The position numbers and the translations under genes are program-made. From positions 7,936,001 to 8,000,000 of the forward strand of contig NZ_CP092431.1 of the NCBI RefSeq assembly GCF_022385335.1: DNA of 64,000 bases, in the 5' to 3' direction. The notes below the pieces were generated by a model. That model saw only the letters and a program-made list of their open reading frames with translations, was not told where the DNA came from and ran no database searches. Source of the stretch: Streptomyces deccanensis (GTDB lineage: Bacteria; Actinomycetota; Actinomycetes; Streptomycetales; Streptomycetaceae). Shown here piece by piece: positions 8,862 to 16,608 of the stretch (its first letter is position 1; each line of letters begins with the position of its first letter).

Positions 8862-9832
8862 TGCCCCACGCGCGTACGACATCCCCCTCGCACGCGACGG
8901 AGAAGGTGGCGCGGCCCTCGACGGCCGCGCCCCGGCCTCCCACGCCACGGCGCGCCCCTCGCGGGGTGCGCCTGTGGCGCGGGCTCACCCCCTGGCTCTT
9001 CCTGGCCGTCCCGCTGGCCCTGCTGATCACCTTCACCTACGCGCCGGTCGCCAACATGCTGGCGTACAGCTTCACCGACTGGGACGGCGTCAGCCCCGAG
9101 CTGAGCTACACCGGCACGGACAACTACGTCGAGATCTTCACCCGCCCCGAGCTGTTCCGGGTCTTCTTCGTCAGCGGGTACTACCTGGCCGCGTCGGCCG
9201 TGCAGATCGCGCTCGCCCTCTACTTCGCGACCGTCCTCAGCTTCAACCTCCGCTTCCGGAACCTCTTCAAGGGCATCCTCTTCTTCCCGTACCTGATCAA
9301 CGGCGTCGCCATCGGCTTCGTCTTCCTCTACTTCTTCCAGGACGGCGGCACCCTCGACTCGGTCCTCGCCCTGTTCGGCCACGAGTCGGACCGCGCCTGG
9401 CTCGGCACGGAGACCTCCGCGAACGTCTCCCTCGCCGGCGTCTCGGTCTGGCGCTACATGGGCCTGAACTTCGTGCTCTTCCTCGGCGCGATCCAGTCGA
9501 TCCCGGGGGAGTTGTACGAGGCGGCCGAACTCGACGGCGCGAACCGCTGGCACCGGTTCCGCTACATCATCGCGCCCGGCATCCGGCCCGTCCTGAGCCT
9601 GAGCGTGATCCTCTCGATCTCCGGCTCGCTCTCGGTCTTCGAGATCCCGTACATCATGACGGGCGGCGCCACCGGCACCGAGACCTTCGTGATCCAGACC
9701 GTGAAGCTCGCCTTCCAGTTCAACAAGACGGGCCTCGCGTCCGCCGCCGCGGTCGTCCTGCTGCTGATCATCCTGGCGGTGACGTGGCTGCAACGCCGAC
9801 TGGTCCCCGACGACAGGGTGGACCTCGTATGA
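8861..9832 (+). CDS. Sugar ABC transporter permease (MalF type)
   Basis: 323-aa inner-membrane subunit. A basic, Pro-rich cytoplasmic leader of about 40 residues is followed by about six membrane helices (first: TPWLFLAVPLALLITFTY). The cytoplasmic EAA loop that docks the ATPase is EAAELDGANRWHRFRYIIAPGIRP. The ATG at 8861 shares its A with the binding-protein stop. Start choice follows this tight overlap and family length. Works with the next gene as a heterodimeric channel importing an oligosaccharide, inferred to be a mannoside from the neighbouring mannosidase. Confidence 0.92.
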   Translation: MPHARTTSPSHATEKVARPSTAAPRPPTPRRAPRGVRLWRGLTPWLFLAVPLALLITFTYAPVANMLAYSFTDWDGVSPELSYTGTDNYVEIFTRPELFRVFFVSGYYLAASAVQIALALYFATVLSFNLRFRNLFKGILFFPYLINGVAIGFVFLYFFQDGGTLDSVLALFGHESDRAWLGTETSANVSLAGVSVWRYMGLNFVLFLGAIQSIPGELYEAAELDGANRWHRFRYIIAPGIRPVLSLSVILSISGSLSVFEIPYIMTGGATGTETFVIQTVKLAFQFNKTGLASAAAVVLLLIILAVTWLQRRLVPDDRVDLV

Positions 9833-10686
9833 CGACGCTGACGACCCCCACCCCGGTGACCCGTGGGCGAGTCGCCCGCACGCTCACCTATCTGTCCCTG
9901 GTCGGCGCGTCGGTCGTGGTGCTGCTGCCGCTGCTCGTGGTCCTGCTGACCTCGCTCAAGACCGAACGGGAGATGGCGGACGACAGCGGCGCCCTCACAC
10001 TGCCGGACAGCCTCCTGAACTTCGAGAACTACGCGACGGCGTTCCGCGACGGCGAGATGCTCACCGCCTTCGGCAACACGGCCTTCATCCTGTTCTTCGC
10101 CATCACCGGAACGGTCCTCATCGGCTCGATGGCGGCCTACGCGATCGACCGCTTCACCTTCCGCTTCCGGAAACTGGTGGTCGCCCTCTTCCTCGTCGCC
10201 ACGCTCGTCCCCGGCGTCACCACCCAGGTCGCGACCTTCCAGATCGTCGACAGCTTCGGCATGTTCGACACCCTCTGGGCGCCGATCGCGCTCTACATGG
10301 GCACCGACATCGTCTCGATCTACATCTTCCTGCAGTTCGTGCGATCGATCCCGGTCTCCCTCGACGAGGCCGCCCGGCTGGACGGCGCCAACGCCTTCAC
10401 GATCTACCGGAAGATCATCTTCCCGCTGCTCAGACCGGCGGTCGCCACGGTCGTCATCGTCAAGGGGATCACCGTCTACAACGACTTCTACATCCCCTTC
10501 CTCTACCTGCCCTCCGACGACCGCGGCGTCATCTCCACGTCCCTCTTCCGCTTCAAGGGCCCCTTCGGAGCCCACTGGGAGACGATCTCGGCAGGAGCGA
10601 TCCTGGTGATCCTGCCGACCCTGATCGCCTTCCTGCTGCTCCAGAGATTCATCTACAACGGCTTCACGAGGGGAGCGACGAAGTGA
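9829..10686 (+). CDS. Sugar ABC transporter permease (MalG type)
   Basis: 285-aa second channel subunit with about six membrane helices (first: LSLVGASVVVLLPLLVVLLTSL) and EAA loop EAARLDGANAFTIYRKIIFPLLRPA. Its ATG overlaps the preceding stop as ATGA. Ends in FIYNGFTRGATK, a usual MalG-type terminus. Operon ends here; a dispersed repeat follows before the converging ribonuclease D gene. Confidence 0.92.
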   Translation: MTTLTTPTPVTRGRVARTLTYLSLVGASVVVLLPLLVVLLTSLKTEREMADDSGALTLPDSLLNFENYATAFRDGEMLTAFGNTAFILFFAITGTVLIGSMAAYAIDRFTFRFRKLVVALFLVATLVPGVTTQVATFQIVDSFGMFDTLWAPIALYMGTDIVSIYIFLQFVRSIPVSLDEAARLDGANAFTIYRKIIFPLLRPAVATVVIVKGITVYNDFYIPFLYLPSDDRGVISTSLFRFKGPFGAHWETISAGAILVILPTLIAFLLLQRFIYNGFTRGATK

Positions 10687-10716
10687 GGGCGCCTACTCGC
10701 CGCAGGGAACGGCAGG

Positions 10717-10790
10717 CTTTTCAGGGGCGCGGGGAACTGCGCGAGCAACCACACACAACCCGCACCCGCCCGCACTGACCAGCCCCTCTG
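10717..10790. repeat. Dispersed intergenic repeat, copy 2 (short variant)
   Basis: Reads CTTTTCAGGGGCGCGGGG then AACTGCGCGAGCAACC and AACCCGCACCCGCCCG. Fills the gap between the converging permease and ribonuclease D genes, a position shared by most copies. Confidence 0.75.
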
Positions 10791-10794
10791 GCGA

Positions 10795-12096
10795 CTAGGC
10801 GCCCTTGACCTTCGCCACCGCCCGCATCGCCCCCACCAACACCGGCGTCACCAGCTCCACCTGCCAGGCCCGAGCCCCGTACCCGGCCAGCGCCGCGGAG
10901 ATCGACTCGGCGTCGGCCGTGACCGGCGGCTCCCAGCACAGCCGCCGCACCGTGTCCGGCGTGATCAGGTTCTCCTGAGGCATGGCGAGCTGCTCGGCGA
11001 GAGCGCTCACCCCCGCCCGCGCCGCGGACAGCCGTGCCGCCGCCGCCGGATCCTTGTCGGCCCACGCCTTCGGCGGCGGCGGCCCCGTCATCGGCTGCCC
11101 GTGCGCCGGCAGCGCGGAGTCCGGCAGGGCCCTGGCCCGGTCCACCGCGGCCTGCCACTGTTCCAGCTGCCGCCGTCCCATCCGGTGGCCGAACCCGGTC
11201 AGCGCGGCCAGCGCGTGCGCGTTGACCGGCAGGGCCAGCGCCGCCTCCACGATCGCCGCGTCGCTCAGCACCTTGCCCGGTGACACGTCGCGCCGCTGCG
11301 CGATCCGGTCCCGCGCCTCCCACATCTCCCGCACGACCGCCATCTGCCGGCGCCGCCGCACCTTGTGCATCCCGGACGTACGCCGCCAGGGGTCCTTGCG
11401 CGGTTCGGCGGGCGGCGCGGACGCGATCGCGTCGAACTCCTGCCGCGCCCACTCCAGCTTCCCCTGCCGGTCCAGCTCCTTCTCGAGGGCGTCCCGCAGG
11501 TCCACCAGGAGCTCCACGTCGAGCGCGGCGTAGCGCAGCCACGGCTCGGGCAGCGGGCGGGTGGACCAGTCGACCGCGGAGTGGCCCTTCTCCAGCACGT
11601 AGCCGAGGACGCCCTCGACCATGGCGCCGAGGCCGACCCGGGGGAACCCGGCGAGGCGTCCGGCCAGCTCGGTGTCGAAGATCCGCGTCGGCACCATGTC
11701 TATCTCGCGCAGACAGGGCAGATCCTGGGTGGCCGCGTGCAGCACCCACTCCACGCCGGAGAGCGCCTCGCCGAGGCCGGAGAGGTCGGGGCAGGCGACG
11801 GGGTCGATGAGCGCGGTGCCGGCGCCCTCACGGCGCAGCTGCACCAGATAGGCCCGCTGACCGTAGCGGTAGCCGGACGCGCGTTCGGCGTCCACGGCGA
11901 CGGGGCCGGAGCCGGCGGCGAAGGCGGCGATCACCGCGGCGAGCGAGGACTCGTCGGCGATCACGGCCGGAATGCCGTCCCTCGGCTCCAGCAAAGGGAT
12001 CGGCGCCCCCGCTTCAGAGGATCCGCCGTCGTCCGGAGGGGCGCCTCCGGTGGTTCGCAGGGTCCTGTCTGCTGCGGTCTCTTGGGCGTCGGTCAC
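10795..12096 (-). CDS. rnd: Ribonuclease D-like 3'-5' exonuclease with HRDC domain
   Basis: 433-aa DEDD-family nuclease, expected to trim RNA 3' ends. Exo I is PVAVDAERASGYRYGQRAYLVQL (Asp and Glu), exo II lies in EWVLHAATQDLPCL (Asp), and exo III is RYAALDVELLVDLRDAL (Tyr and Asp). An HRDC helical domain follows (REMWEARDRIAQRRDVSPGKVLSD), then a C-terminal helical extension. The acidic N-terminal 35 residues are probably disordered. GTG at 12096 is the only sensible start and has no Shine-Dalgarno; a -10 hexamer seven bases away suggests a leaderless message. Lies directly downstream of whiI, as in other streptomycetes, but with its own promoter and two hairpins between. Confidence 0.88.
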   Translation of the reverse strand: MTDAQETAADRTLRTTGGAPPDDGGSSEAGAPIPLLEPRDGIPAVIADESSLAAVIAAFAAGSGPVAVDAERASGYRYGQRAYLVQLRREGAGTALIDPVACPDLSGLGEALSGVEWVLHAATQDLPCLREIDMVPTRIFDTELAGRLAGFPRVGLGAMVEGVLGYVLEKGHSAVDWSTRPLPEPWLRYAALDVELLVDLRDALEKELDRQGKLEWARQEFDAIASAPPAEPRKDPWRRTSGMHKVRRRRQMAVVREMWEARDRIAQRRDVSPGKVLSDAAIVEAALALPVNAHALAALTGFGHRMGRRQLEQWQAAVDRARALPDSALPAHGQPMTGPPPPKAWADKDPAAAARLSAARAGVSALAEQLAMPQENLITPDTVRRLCWEPPVTADAESISAALAGYGARAWQVELVTPVLVGAMRAVAKVKGA

Positions 12097-12108
12097 CTGT
12101 CAAGGGTA
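12096..12108 (-). promoter_or_regulatory. Leaderless promoter of the ribonuclease D gene
   Basis: On the minus strand TACCCT (12103-12108) fits TAnnnT and is followed by six bases and then the GTG, so transcription would start at the start codon itself. No ribosome-binding sequence precedes the GTG. Confidence 0.45.
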
Positions 12109-12123
12109 TCCGTGTATGGACAT

Positions 12124-12155
12124 GGCCCGCCGACGGAACGTTCCGCCGACGGGCC
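12124..12155. terminator. Long hairpin between whiI and rnd
   Basis: A 16-bp stem with two mismatches centred on the palindrome CGGAACGTTCCG; outer arms GGCCCG and CGGGCC. Lies upstream of the ribonuclease D promoter and may stop read-through from whiI. Confidence 0.5.
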
Positions 12156-12216
12156 TTGTGGGGTCGTAAACCAGTCACGTGTCACACGTGTCAGTGAATG
12201 TTCCCGGCGAACCGGG

Positions 12217-12250
12217 AGAGGCCGGACGCGCCGGGACGATCCCGGCCTCT
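12217..12250 (-). terminator. whiI terminator
   Basis: Arms AGAGGCCGG and CCGGCCTCT are perfect complements with a 16-base loop, 24 bases past the whiI stop. Confidence 0.6.
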
Positions 12251-12273
12251 TCGCTGTCCCGGCCTCCCGGGCG

Positions 12274-12933
12274 TCAGTGGATGATCCCGGTGCGCAGGGC
12301 CACCGCCACCATTCCGGCGCGGTCGCCGGTGCCGAGCTTGCGTGCGATTCGGGCCAAGTGGCTCTTGACCGTGAGCGCGGACAGGCCCATGGAGACGCCG
12401 ATCGCTTTGTTCGACTGTCCCTCCGCGACGAGGCGCAGTACCTCGACCTCGCGGCCGGACAGTTCCCGGTAGCCGCCCGGGTGGCTCGGGGCGCCCGGGG
12501 GGCGGCGGTGCATACGGGCGGCGGAGCCGATGGGGGCGGCGCCGGGGCGGGTGGGCAGCCCGATGTTGGTACGGGTGCCGGTGACGACGTATCCCTTCAC
12601 ACCGCCCGCGAGGGCGTTGCGTACGGCGCCGATGTCGTCGGCGGCGGAGAGGGCGAGGCCGTTGGGCCACCCCGCCGCGCGGGTCTCGGAGAGGAGGGTG
12701 AGGCCGGAACCGTCCGGCAGGTGGACGTCTGCGACGCAGATGTCACGGGGGTTGCCGACGCGGGGACGGGCCTCGGCGATGGACGAGGCCTCGATCACGT
12801 CGCGGACCCCGAGGGCCCACAGGTGGCGGGTCACGGTGGACCGGACCCGGGGATCCGCCACCACCACCATCGCGGTCGGCTTGTTCGGACGGTAGGCGAC
12901 CAGGCTTGCGGGCTGCTCGAGGAGAACGGACAC
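12274..12933 (-). CDS. whiI: WhiI, orphan NarL/LuxR-type response-regulator-like sporulation protein
   Basis: 219 aa. Receiver-like domain (about residues 21-125) followed by a LuxR-type helix-turn-helix (LSGREVEVLRLVAEGQSNKAIGVSMGLSALTVKSHLARI). The would-be phospho-acceptor Asp69 (CVADVHLPDGSG), Ser96 and Lys113 are kept, but only one acidic residue (Asp27) remains where regulators have a pair, matching the atypical receiver known for WhiI. No kinase gene is adjacent. In S. coelicolor WhiI acts in late sporulation as a heterodimer with BldM, and its gene depends on the sporulation sigma factor WhiG. The GTG start follows AGGAGG at 12937-12942. The neighbours rnd, DUF3000 and hemE are the expected whiI neighbours, and the upstream region carries a WhiG-like promoter. 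Confidence 0.92.
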   Translation of the reverse strand: MSVLLEQPASLVAYRPNKPTAMVVVADPRVRSTVTRHLWALGVRDVIEASSIAEARPRVGNPRDICVADVHLPDGSGLTLLSETRAAGWPNGLALSAADDIGAVRNALAGGVKGYVVTGTRTNIGLPTRPGAAPIGSAARMHRRPPGAPSHPGGYRELSGREVEVLRLVAEGQSNKAIGVSMGLSALTVKSHLARIARKLGTGDRAGMVAVALRTGIIH

Positions 12934-13020
12934 CAGGCCTCCTGGGTGCGGGACGGGGGCCGGCTCGCTGGGCTCGTGGGGTCGAAGCCGGGACGAACCG
13001 TGCTTTCAAGGTCACAGAGG

Positions 13021-13048
13021 TCTTCGGCACCAAACCTCTGCTCCTTTA
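13021..13048 (-). promoter_or_regulatory. Putative WhiG-dependent promoter of whiI
   Basis: On the minus strand TAAA (13045-13048), a 16-base spacer and GCCGAAGA (13021-13028). The WhiG/FliA-type consensus in streptomycetes is TAAA-N(14-16)-GCCGATAA; the -10 here matches six of eight. The start codon is about 85 bases downstream. Confidence 0.7.
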
Positions 13049-13095
13049 GAGAATGATCACGATTTGGTGAGTAACAATACGTTCAATTCGGACAA

Positions 13096-13115
13096 ATCTT
13101 CGATCATTCGAAGAT
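13096..13115. promoter_or_regulatory. 20-bp dyad upstream of the whiI promoter
   Basis: ATCTTCGA-TCAT-TCGAAGAT, perfect 8-bp arms in an AT-rich island between whiI and DUF3000, about 50 bp upstream of the WhiG-type -35. Looks like a dimeric regulator site; the protein is unknown. The rest of the 12934-13262 gap holds only this, the promoter and the DUF3000 terminator. Confidence 0.45.
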
Positions 13116-13205
13116 CGAACGGTGTCGCATCATGTCGATACGCGGCCGAAAGTGGCCGTATCGACAAAGAGATGGTTGAGATCGGCGTGGTGGCTCGCAC
13201 GTGAA

Positions 13206-13234
13206 AAGGACCGTGCTCGGCGAGCACGGTCCTT
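13206..13234 (-). terminator. Terminator of the DUF3000 gene
   Basis: Arms AAGGACCGTGCTCG and CGAGCACGGTCCTT (14 bp, perfect, one-base loop), followed on the minus strand by a T run (TTTTC). A partial third copy ACACGGTCCTT follows at 13240. Confidence 0.85.
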
Positions 13235-13262
13235 CACGAACACGGTCCTTCAGGGGGAGGGG

Positions 13263-13934
13263 TCAGCGGGACTGCGGCCCCCGCCGCTGCGGCAGCGACA
13301 CCACCGCCGCGTCCCCGGGGTCGACCGCCGGCGGCAGGCCCGCGATCTGGGCGAGCAGGTCGCACCACGAGGCGAGGTGCGCGGCGGTGTCGGGAACCCC
13401 GCCCAGGACCTCGCGCGGGGTCCACGACGCCCGGATCTCGATCTGTGACGCGGCCGGCCGCGACGCCAGCCCGCCGAAGTAGTGCGAGCCGGCCCGCGTC
13501 ACCGTCCCGCTCGGCTCCCCGTACGACAGCCCCCGGGTCTGCAGCGCGCCGGTCAGCCACGACCAGCACACCTCCGGCAGCAGCGGATCCGCCGCCATCT
13601 CGGGCTCCAGCTCCGCCCGGACCAGCGTCACCAGCCGGAACGTGCCCTGCCACGCGTCGTGTCCCGCCGGGTCGTGCAGCAGCACCAGCCGGCCGTCGGC
13701 CAGATCCTCGTCGCCCTCGACGACCGCGGCCTCCAGGGCGTACGCGTACGGGGCGAGCCGCTGGGGCGGCTTGGTGGCCTCGATCTCGATCTCCGGCCGC
13801 AGCCGTGTGGCTTTCAGCGCTTCGACGGCGGAGCGGAACGGCAGCGGTGCCGTCTCCCTCGCATCGCGCTCCCCCTCCTTCGCGTCGTCCATCCCGCCAG
13901 CGCCGTCCGACAGTCGTCCCTGAGCCGCAGCCAT
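13263..13934 (-). CDS. DUF3000 family protein
   Basis: 223-aa soluble protein of unknown function, conserved across actinobacteria next to hemE. Recognisable family stretches are PFRSAVEALKATRLRPEIEI, APYAYALEA, LADGRLVLLHDPAGHDAWQGTFRLVTLVRAELEPEMAADPLL and the C-terminal RASWTPR. No membrane segment, signal or catalytic motif is seen. The first 30 residues are low in complexity; an alternative ATG at MDDAKEGE, preceded by GGCGGG, may be the true start. Diverges from hemE across a 187-bp promoter region. Confidence 0.85.
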   Translation of the reverse strand: MAAAQGRLSDGAGGMDDAKEGERDARETAPLPFRSAVEALKATRLRPEIEIEATKPPQRLAPYAYALEAAVVEGDEDLADGRLVLLHDPAGHDAWQGTFRLVTLVRAELEPEMAADPLLPEVCWSWLTGALQTRGLSYGEPSGTVTRAGSHYFGGLASRPAASQIEIRASWTPREVLGGVPDTAAHLASWCDLLAQIAGLPPAVDPGDAAVVSLPQRRGPQSR

Positions 13935-14121
13935 GCCGGAACATTAAGGGGAACGGGGCCCCTGCGGAGGGCAAGACACCCGTGCGCTGGGTCACGGTCG
14001 GATCGCGCTGAGCGAACGCGGGCCCCGCCGACGGCCGCGGGAGCCGACCCCGGAGGGCGCGGGCCCCGGCCGTCCCCGACCCGGGCCGTCGCTGTCAAGT
14101 GGGCGTGGGAGACTTTGCCTC

Positions 14122-15189
14122 GTGAGTGCCAACGCCAGCCCCTCGGGCCACCAGCCGACCGCCACGTACAACTCAGCCTTCCTGAAGGCGTGCAGGCGCG
14201 AGCCCGTGCCGCACACACCGGTGTGGTTCATGCGGCAGGCCGGGCGCTCGCTCCCCGAGTACCTGAAGGCGCGCGAGGGCATCCCCATGCTGGAGTCGTG
14301 CATGCGGCCCGAGCTGGTCACCGAGATCACCCTCCAGCCGGTCCGCCGGCACCGGGTGGACGCGGCGATCTACTTCAGCGACATCGTCGTCCCGCTCAAG
14401 GCCATCGGCATCGACCTCGACATCAAGCCCGGCGTCGGACCCGTCGTCGAGAAGCCGATCCGCAGCCGCGCCGACCTCGCCCAACTGCGCGACCTGACCC
14501 CCGACGACGTCTCCTACGTCACCGAGGCCATCGGGCTGCTCACCGCCGAACTCGGCGAGACCCCCCTCATCGGCTTCGCCGGCGCCCCCTTCACCCTCGC
14601 CAGCTACCTCGTCGAGGGCGGCCCGTCCCGCACGTACGAGAACGCCAAGGCGATGATGTACGGCGACCCCGAGCTCTGGGCCGACCTGCTCGACCGCCTC
14701 GCCGGGATCACGTCCGCGTTCCTCAAGGTGCAGATCGAGGCGGGCGCCTCCGCCGTCCAGCTCTTCGACTCCTGGGCCGGAGCGCTGGCCCCCGCGGACT
14801 ACCGCCGCTCGGTGCTGCCCGCCTCCGCGAAGGTCTTCGACGCCGTCGCCGGGTACGGCGTCCCCCGCATCCACTTCGGCGTCGGCACCGGTGAGCTGCT
14901 GGGCCTCATGGGCGAGGCCGGCGCGGACGTCGTCGGCGTCGACTGGCGCGTCCCGCTCGACGAGGCCGCGCGCCGCGTCGGCCCAGGCAAGGCGCTCCAG
15001 GGCAACCTCGACCCGACCGTCCTGTTCGCCGGCACGCAGGCCGTCGAGACCAAGACCCGCGAGGTCCTCGACTCCGCCGCCGGTCTGGAGGGCCATGTCT
15101 TCAACCTCGGCCACGGCGTCATGCCCAGCACCGACCCGGACGCCCTGACCCGGCTCGTGGAGTACGTCCACACGCAGACCGCGCGGTAG
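14122..15189 (+). CDS. hemE: Uroporphyrinogen decarboxylase
   Basis: 355-aa cytoplasmic enzyme converting uroporphyrinogen III to coproporphyrinogen III by four decarboxylations. Both family signatures are present: [15 protein letters not shown] near residue 33 and [16 protein letters not shown] near residue 153; the conserved Asp of YFSDI and the C-terminal [13 protein letters not shown] are intact. GTG at 14122 follows GGGAGAC. Monocistronic by position: it converges on the rhomboid gene with only ten bases between stops. Feeds the coproporphyrin-dependent haem route completed by hemG-hemQ 4 kb away. Confidence 0.96.
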   Translation: MSANASPSGHQPTATYNSAFLKACRREPVPHTPVWFMRQAGRSLPEYLKAREGIPMLESCMRPELVTEITLQPVRRHRVDAAIYFSDIVVPLKAIGIDLDIKPGVGPVVEKPIRSRADLAQLRDLTPDDVSYVTEAIGLLTAELGETPLIGFAGAPFTLASYLVEGGPSRTYENAKAMMYGDPELWADLLDRLAGITSAFLKVQIEAGASAVQLFDSWAGALAPADYRRSVLPASAKVFDAVAGYGVPRIHFGVGTGELLGLMGEAGADVVGVDWRVPLDEAARRVGPGKALQGNLDPTVLFAGTQAVETKTREVLDSAAGLEGHVFNLGHGVMPSTDPDALTRLVEYVHTQTAR

Positions 15190-15199
15190 ACGCTCCCGG

Positions 15200-16009
15200 T
15201 CACCACCCCGCCCGCGCCCGTCTGCCGAACAGCAGGCCGCGTGGTTCGGGTGGGGGTGGGGTGCCGGGGCGCAGGGGCCAGGCGAGGAGCATGCCGGCGA
15301 CGAAGCCGACGAGGTGGGCCGCGTACGCGACCGTGCCGACGTCGGAGACGCCGTCGTCGGACGAGTAGACGGCCTGGAGCACGAACCAGGAGCCCAGCAC
15401 CAGCCAGGCGGGCAGTCTCAGCGGCAGGAAGAGCAGGAACGGGACGAGGATCCAGACCCTGGCCTTCGGGTAGAGGACGAGATACGCCCCGAGGACGCCG
15501 GCGATCGCCCCGGACGCGCCGATCAGGGGCTCCCCGGAGTCGGCGTTGAGGAACGCGTAGCCGTACGACGCCGCGTACCCGCAGGCCGCGTAGAACAGCG
15601 CGAACCGTACGTGCCCCAGCCGGTCCTCGATGTTGTTGCCGAAGATCAGCAGGAACAGCATGTTGCCCAGCAGGTGCAGCCAGCCGCCGTGCAGGAACAG
15701 CGCGGTGAGGACGGACAGCGCGGGCGACTTGTCGTAGCCCGGCGGGCCCAGCGCGCAGCCGCCCGACGGGGCGAGTTCGCCGGTGGGCACCAGCCGCGGC
15801 AGCTGATGGCGGATCAACTCCTGGGGTATCGCCGCGTACTGCTCCAGGAACGCCTGTGTGTGGCACAGCCGGACCGCCGCGCTGTCGCCCGGCACGGAGC
15901 CGGCGAGTCCCGGCATGAAGACGAAGACGAAGACGTTCGCGGCGATGAGTGCGTAGGTCACGTAGGGCGTGCGGCGCACGGGGTTCACGTCATGGACGGG
16001 GATGACCAC
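15200..16009 (-). CDS. Rhomboid-family intramembrane serine protease
   Basis: 269-aa polytopic membrane protein with about six helices. The catalytic serine is in GASGAIAGVLGAY, the partner histidine in AYAAHLVGFVAG, and the oxyanion asparagine in GWLHLLGNMLFLLIFG. A roughly 70-residue extracytoplasmic loop with two cysteines (LCHTQAFLEQY and GGCALGPP) lies between the first two helices. The C-terminal tail after the last helix is short, Pro-rich and basic. GTG start at 16009; the family usually begins with this VIPVHDVNPVRRTP sequence. Substrate unknown. Confidence 0.92.
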   Translation of the reverse strand: MVIPVHDVNPVRRTPYVTYALIAANVFVFVFMPGLAGSVPGDSAAVRLCHTQAFLEQYAAIPQELIRHQLPRLVPTGELAPSGGCALGPPGYDKSPALSVLTALFLHGGWLHLLGNMLFLLIFGNNIEDRLGHVRFALFYAACGYAASYGYAFLNADSGEPLIGASGAIAGVLGAYLVLYPKARVWILVPFLLFLPLRLPAWLVLGSWFVLQAVYSSDDGVSDVGTVAYAAHLVGFVAGMLLAWPLRPGTPPPPEPRGLLFGRRARAGW

Positions 16010-16132
16010 ACCGGACTTGTGCCCGCGATACGGGGCCGGAATCAGGCGGGTCGGTGGCCGGTGAACGTACGGGGCGGGTGGTGCGTATGACTTCTCAACC
16101 GCGGATCTACGTATCTACGTGAGGAACAGGCG

Positions 16133-16480
16133 ATGAACGACCGAGTTGCCCCGGCGATGCACGCCACCCCGGATGGAGAGGCCGAGATCTCGTTGGTGGT
16201 GCGGCTGCCCTGGGAGGACGTGGCCGCGCTCGGCCAGGAGGCGGGGCGGCTGGCCGCGCGGATGCAGCGGCCGGTGACCCTGGACGAGGCCGTGAGCCAC
16301 CGGTTGCGGTCGGCGCGGCCGGCGGCGGCCCACGCGAAGCCGACCGCCGCGCCTACGACGCCGCCCGCGGTGACGTCCGCGATGCCGTCAGCCGCGTCGG
16401 TGTCCTCGCTGCCCTCGCGGCCGCCGACGGAGCAGGCTCGGCAGGCCATCGATCGGATCACCGGTACGTCAGCCGTGTGA
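16133..16480 (+). CDS. Small conserved hypothetical protein
   Basis: 115 aa, not assigned to a family. Residues 15-65 look folded and acidic (EAEISLVVRLPWEDVAALGQEAGRLAARMQ, then PVTLDEAVSHRL), suggesting an amphipathic helix pair; the remainder is an Ala/Pro/Thr-rich disordered tail. No signal or membrane helix. ATG with GAGGAA upstream; the 16 bases before that are a tandem ATCTACGT direct repeat (16105-16120). Stands alone, divergent from the rhomboid gene. Confidence 0.7.
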   Translation: MNDRVAPAMHATPDGEAEISLVVRLPWEDVAALGQEAGRLAARMQRPVTLDEAVSHRLRSARPAAAHAKPTAAPTTPPAVTSAMPSAASVSSLPSRPPTEQARQAIDRITGTSAV

Positions 16481-16504
16481 CGGGGAGCGCCGGGGGAGCG
16501 CCGT

Positions 16505-16595
16505 GGGGGTGCTGTGCCTCGCCGGGTGCGGGTGCGGGTGCGTCGTGGCTGGTCGCGCGGTTCCCCGCGCCCCTGGAGGCCGCGCCCCTGGGTTG
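16505..16595. repeat. Dispersed intergenic repeat, copy 3 (reverse orientation)
   Basis: Reads GTGCGTCGTGGCTGGTCGCG then CGGTTCCCCGCGCCCCTGG, the reverse complement of the family core. Sits between converging genes. Confidence 0.75.
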
Positions 16596-16608
16596 ACAGG
16601 CGCCCGGC

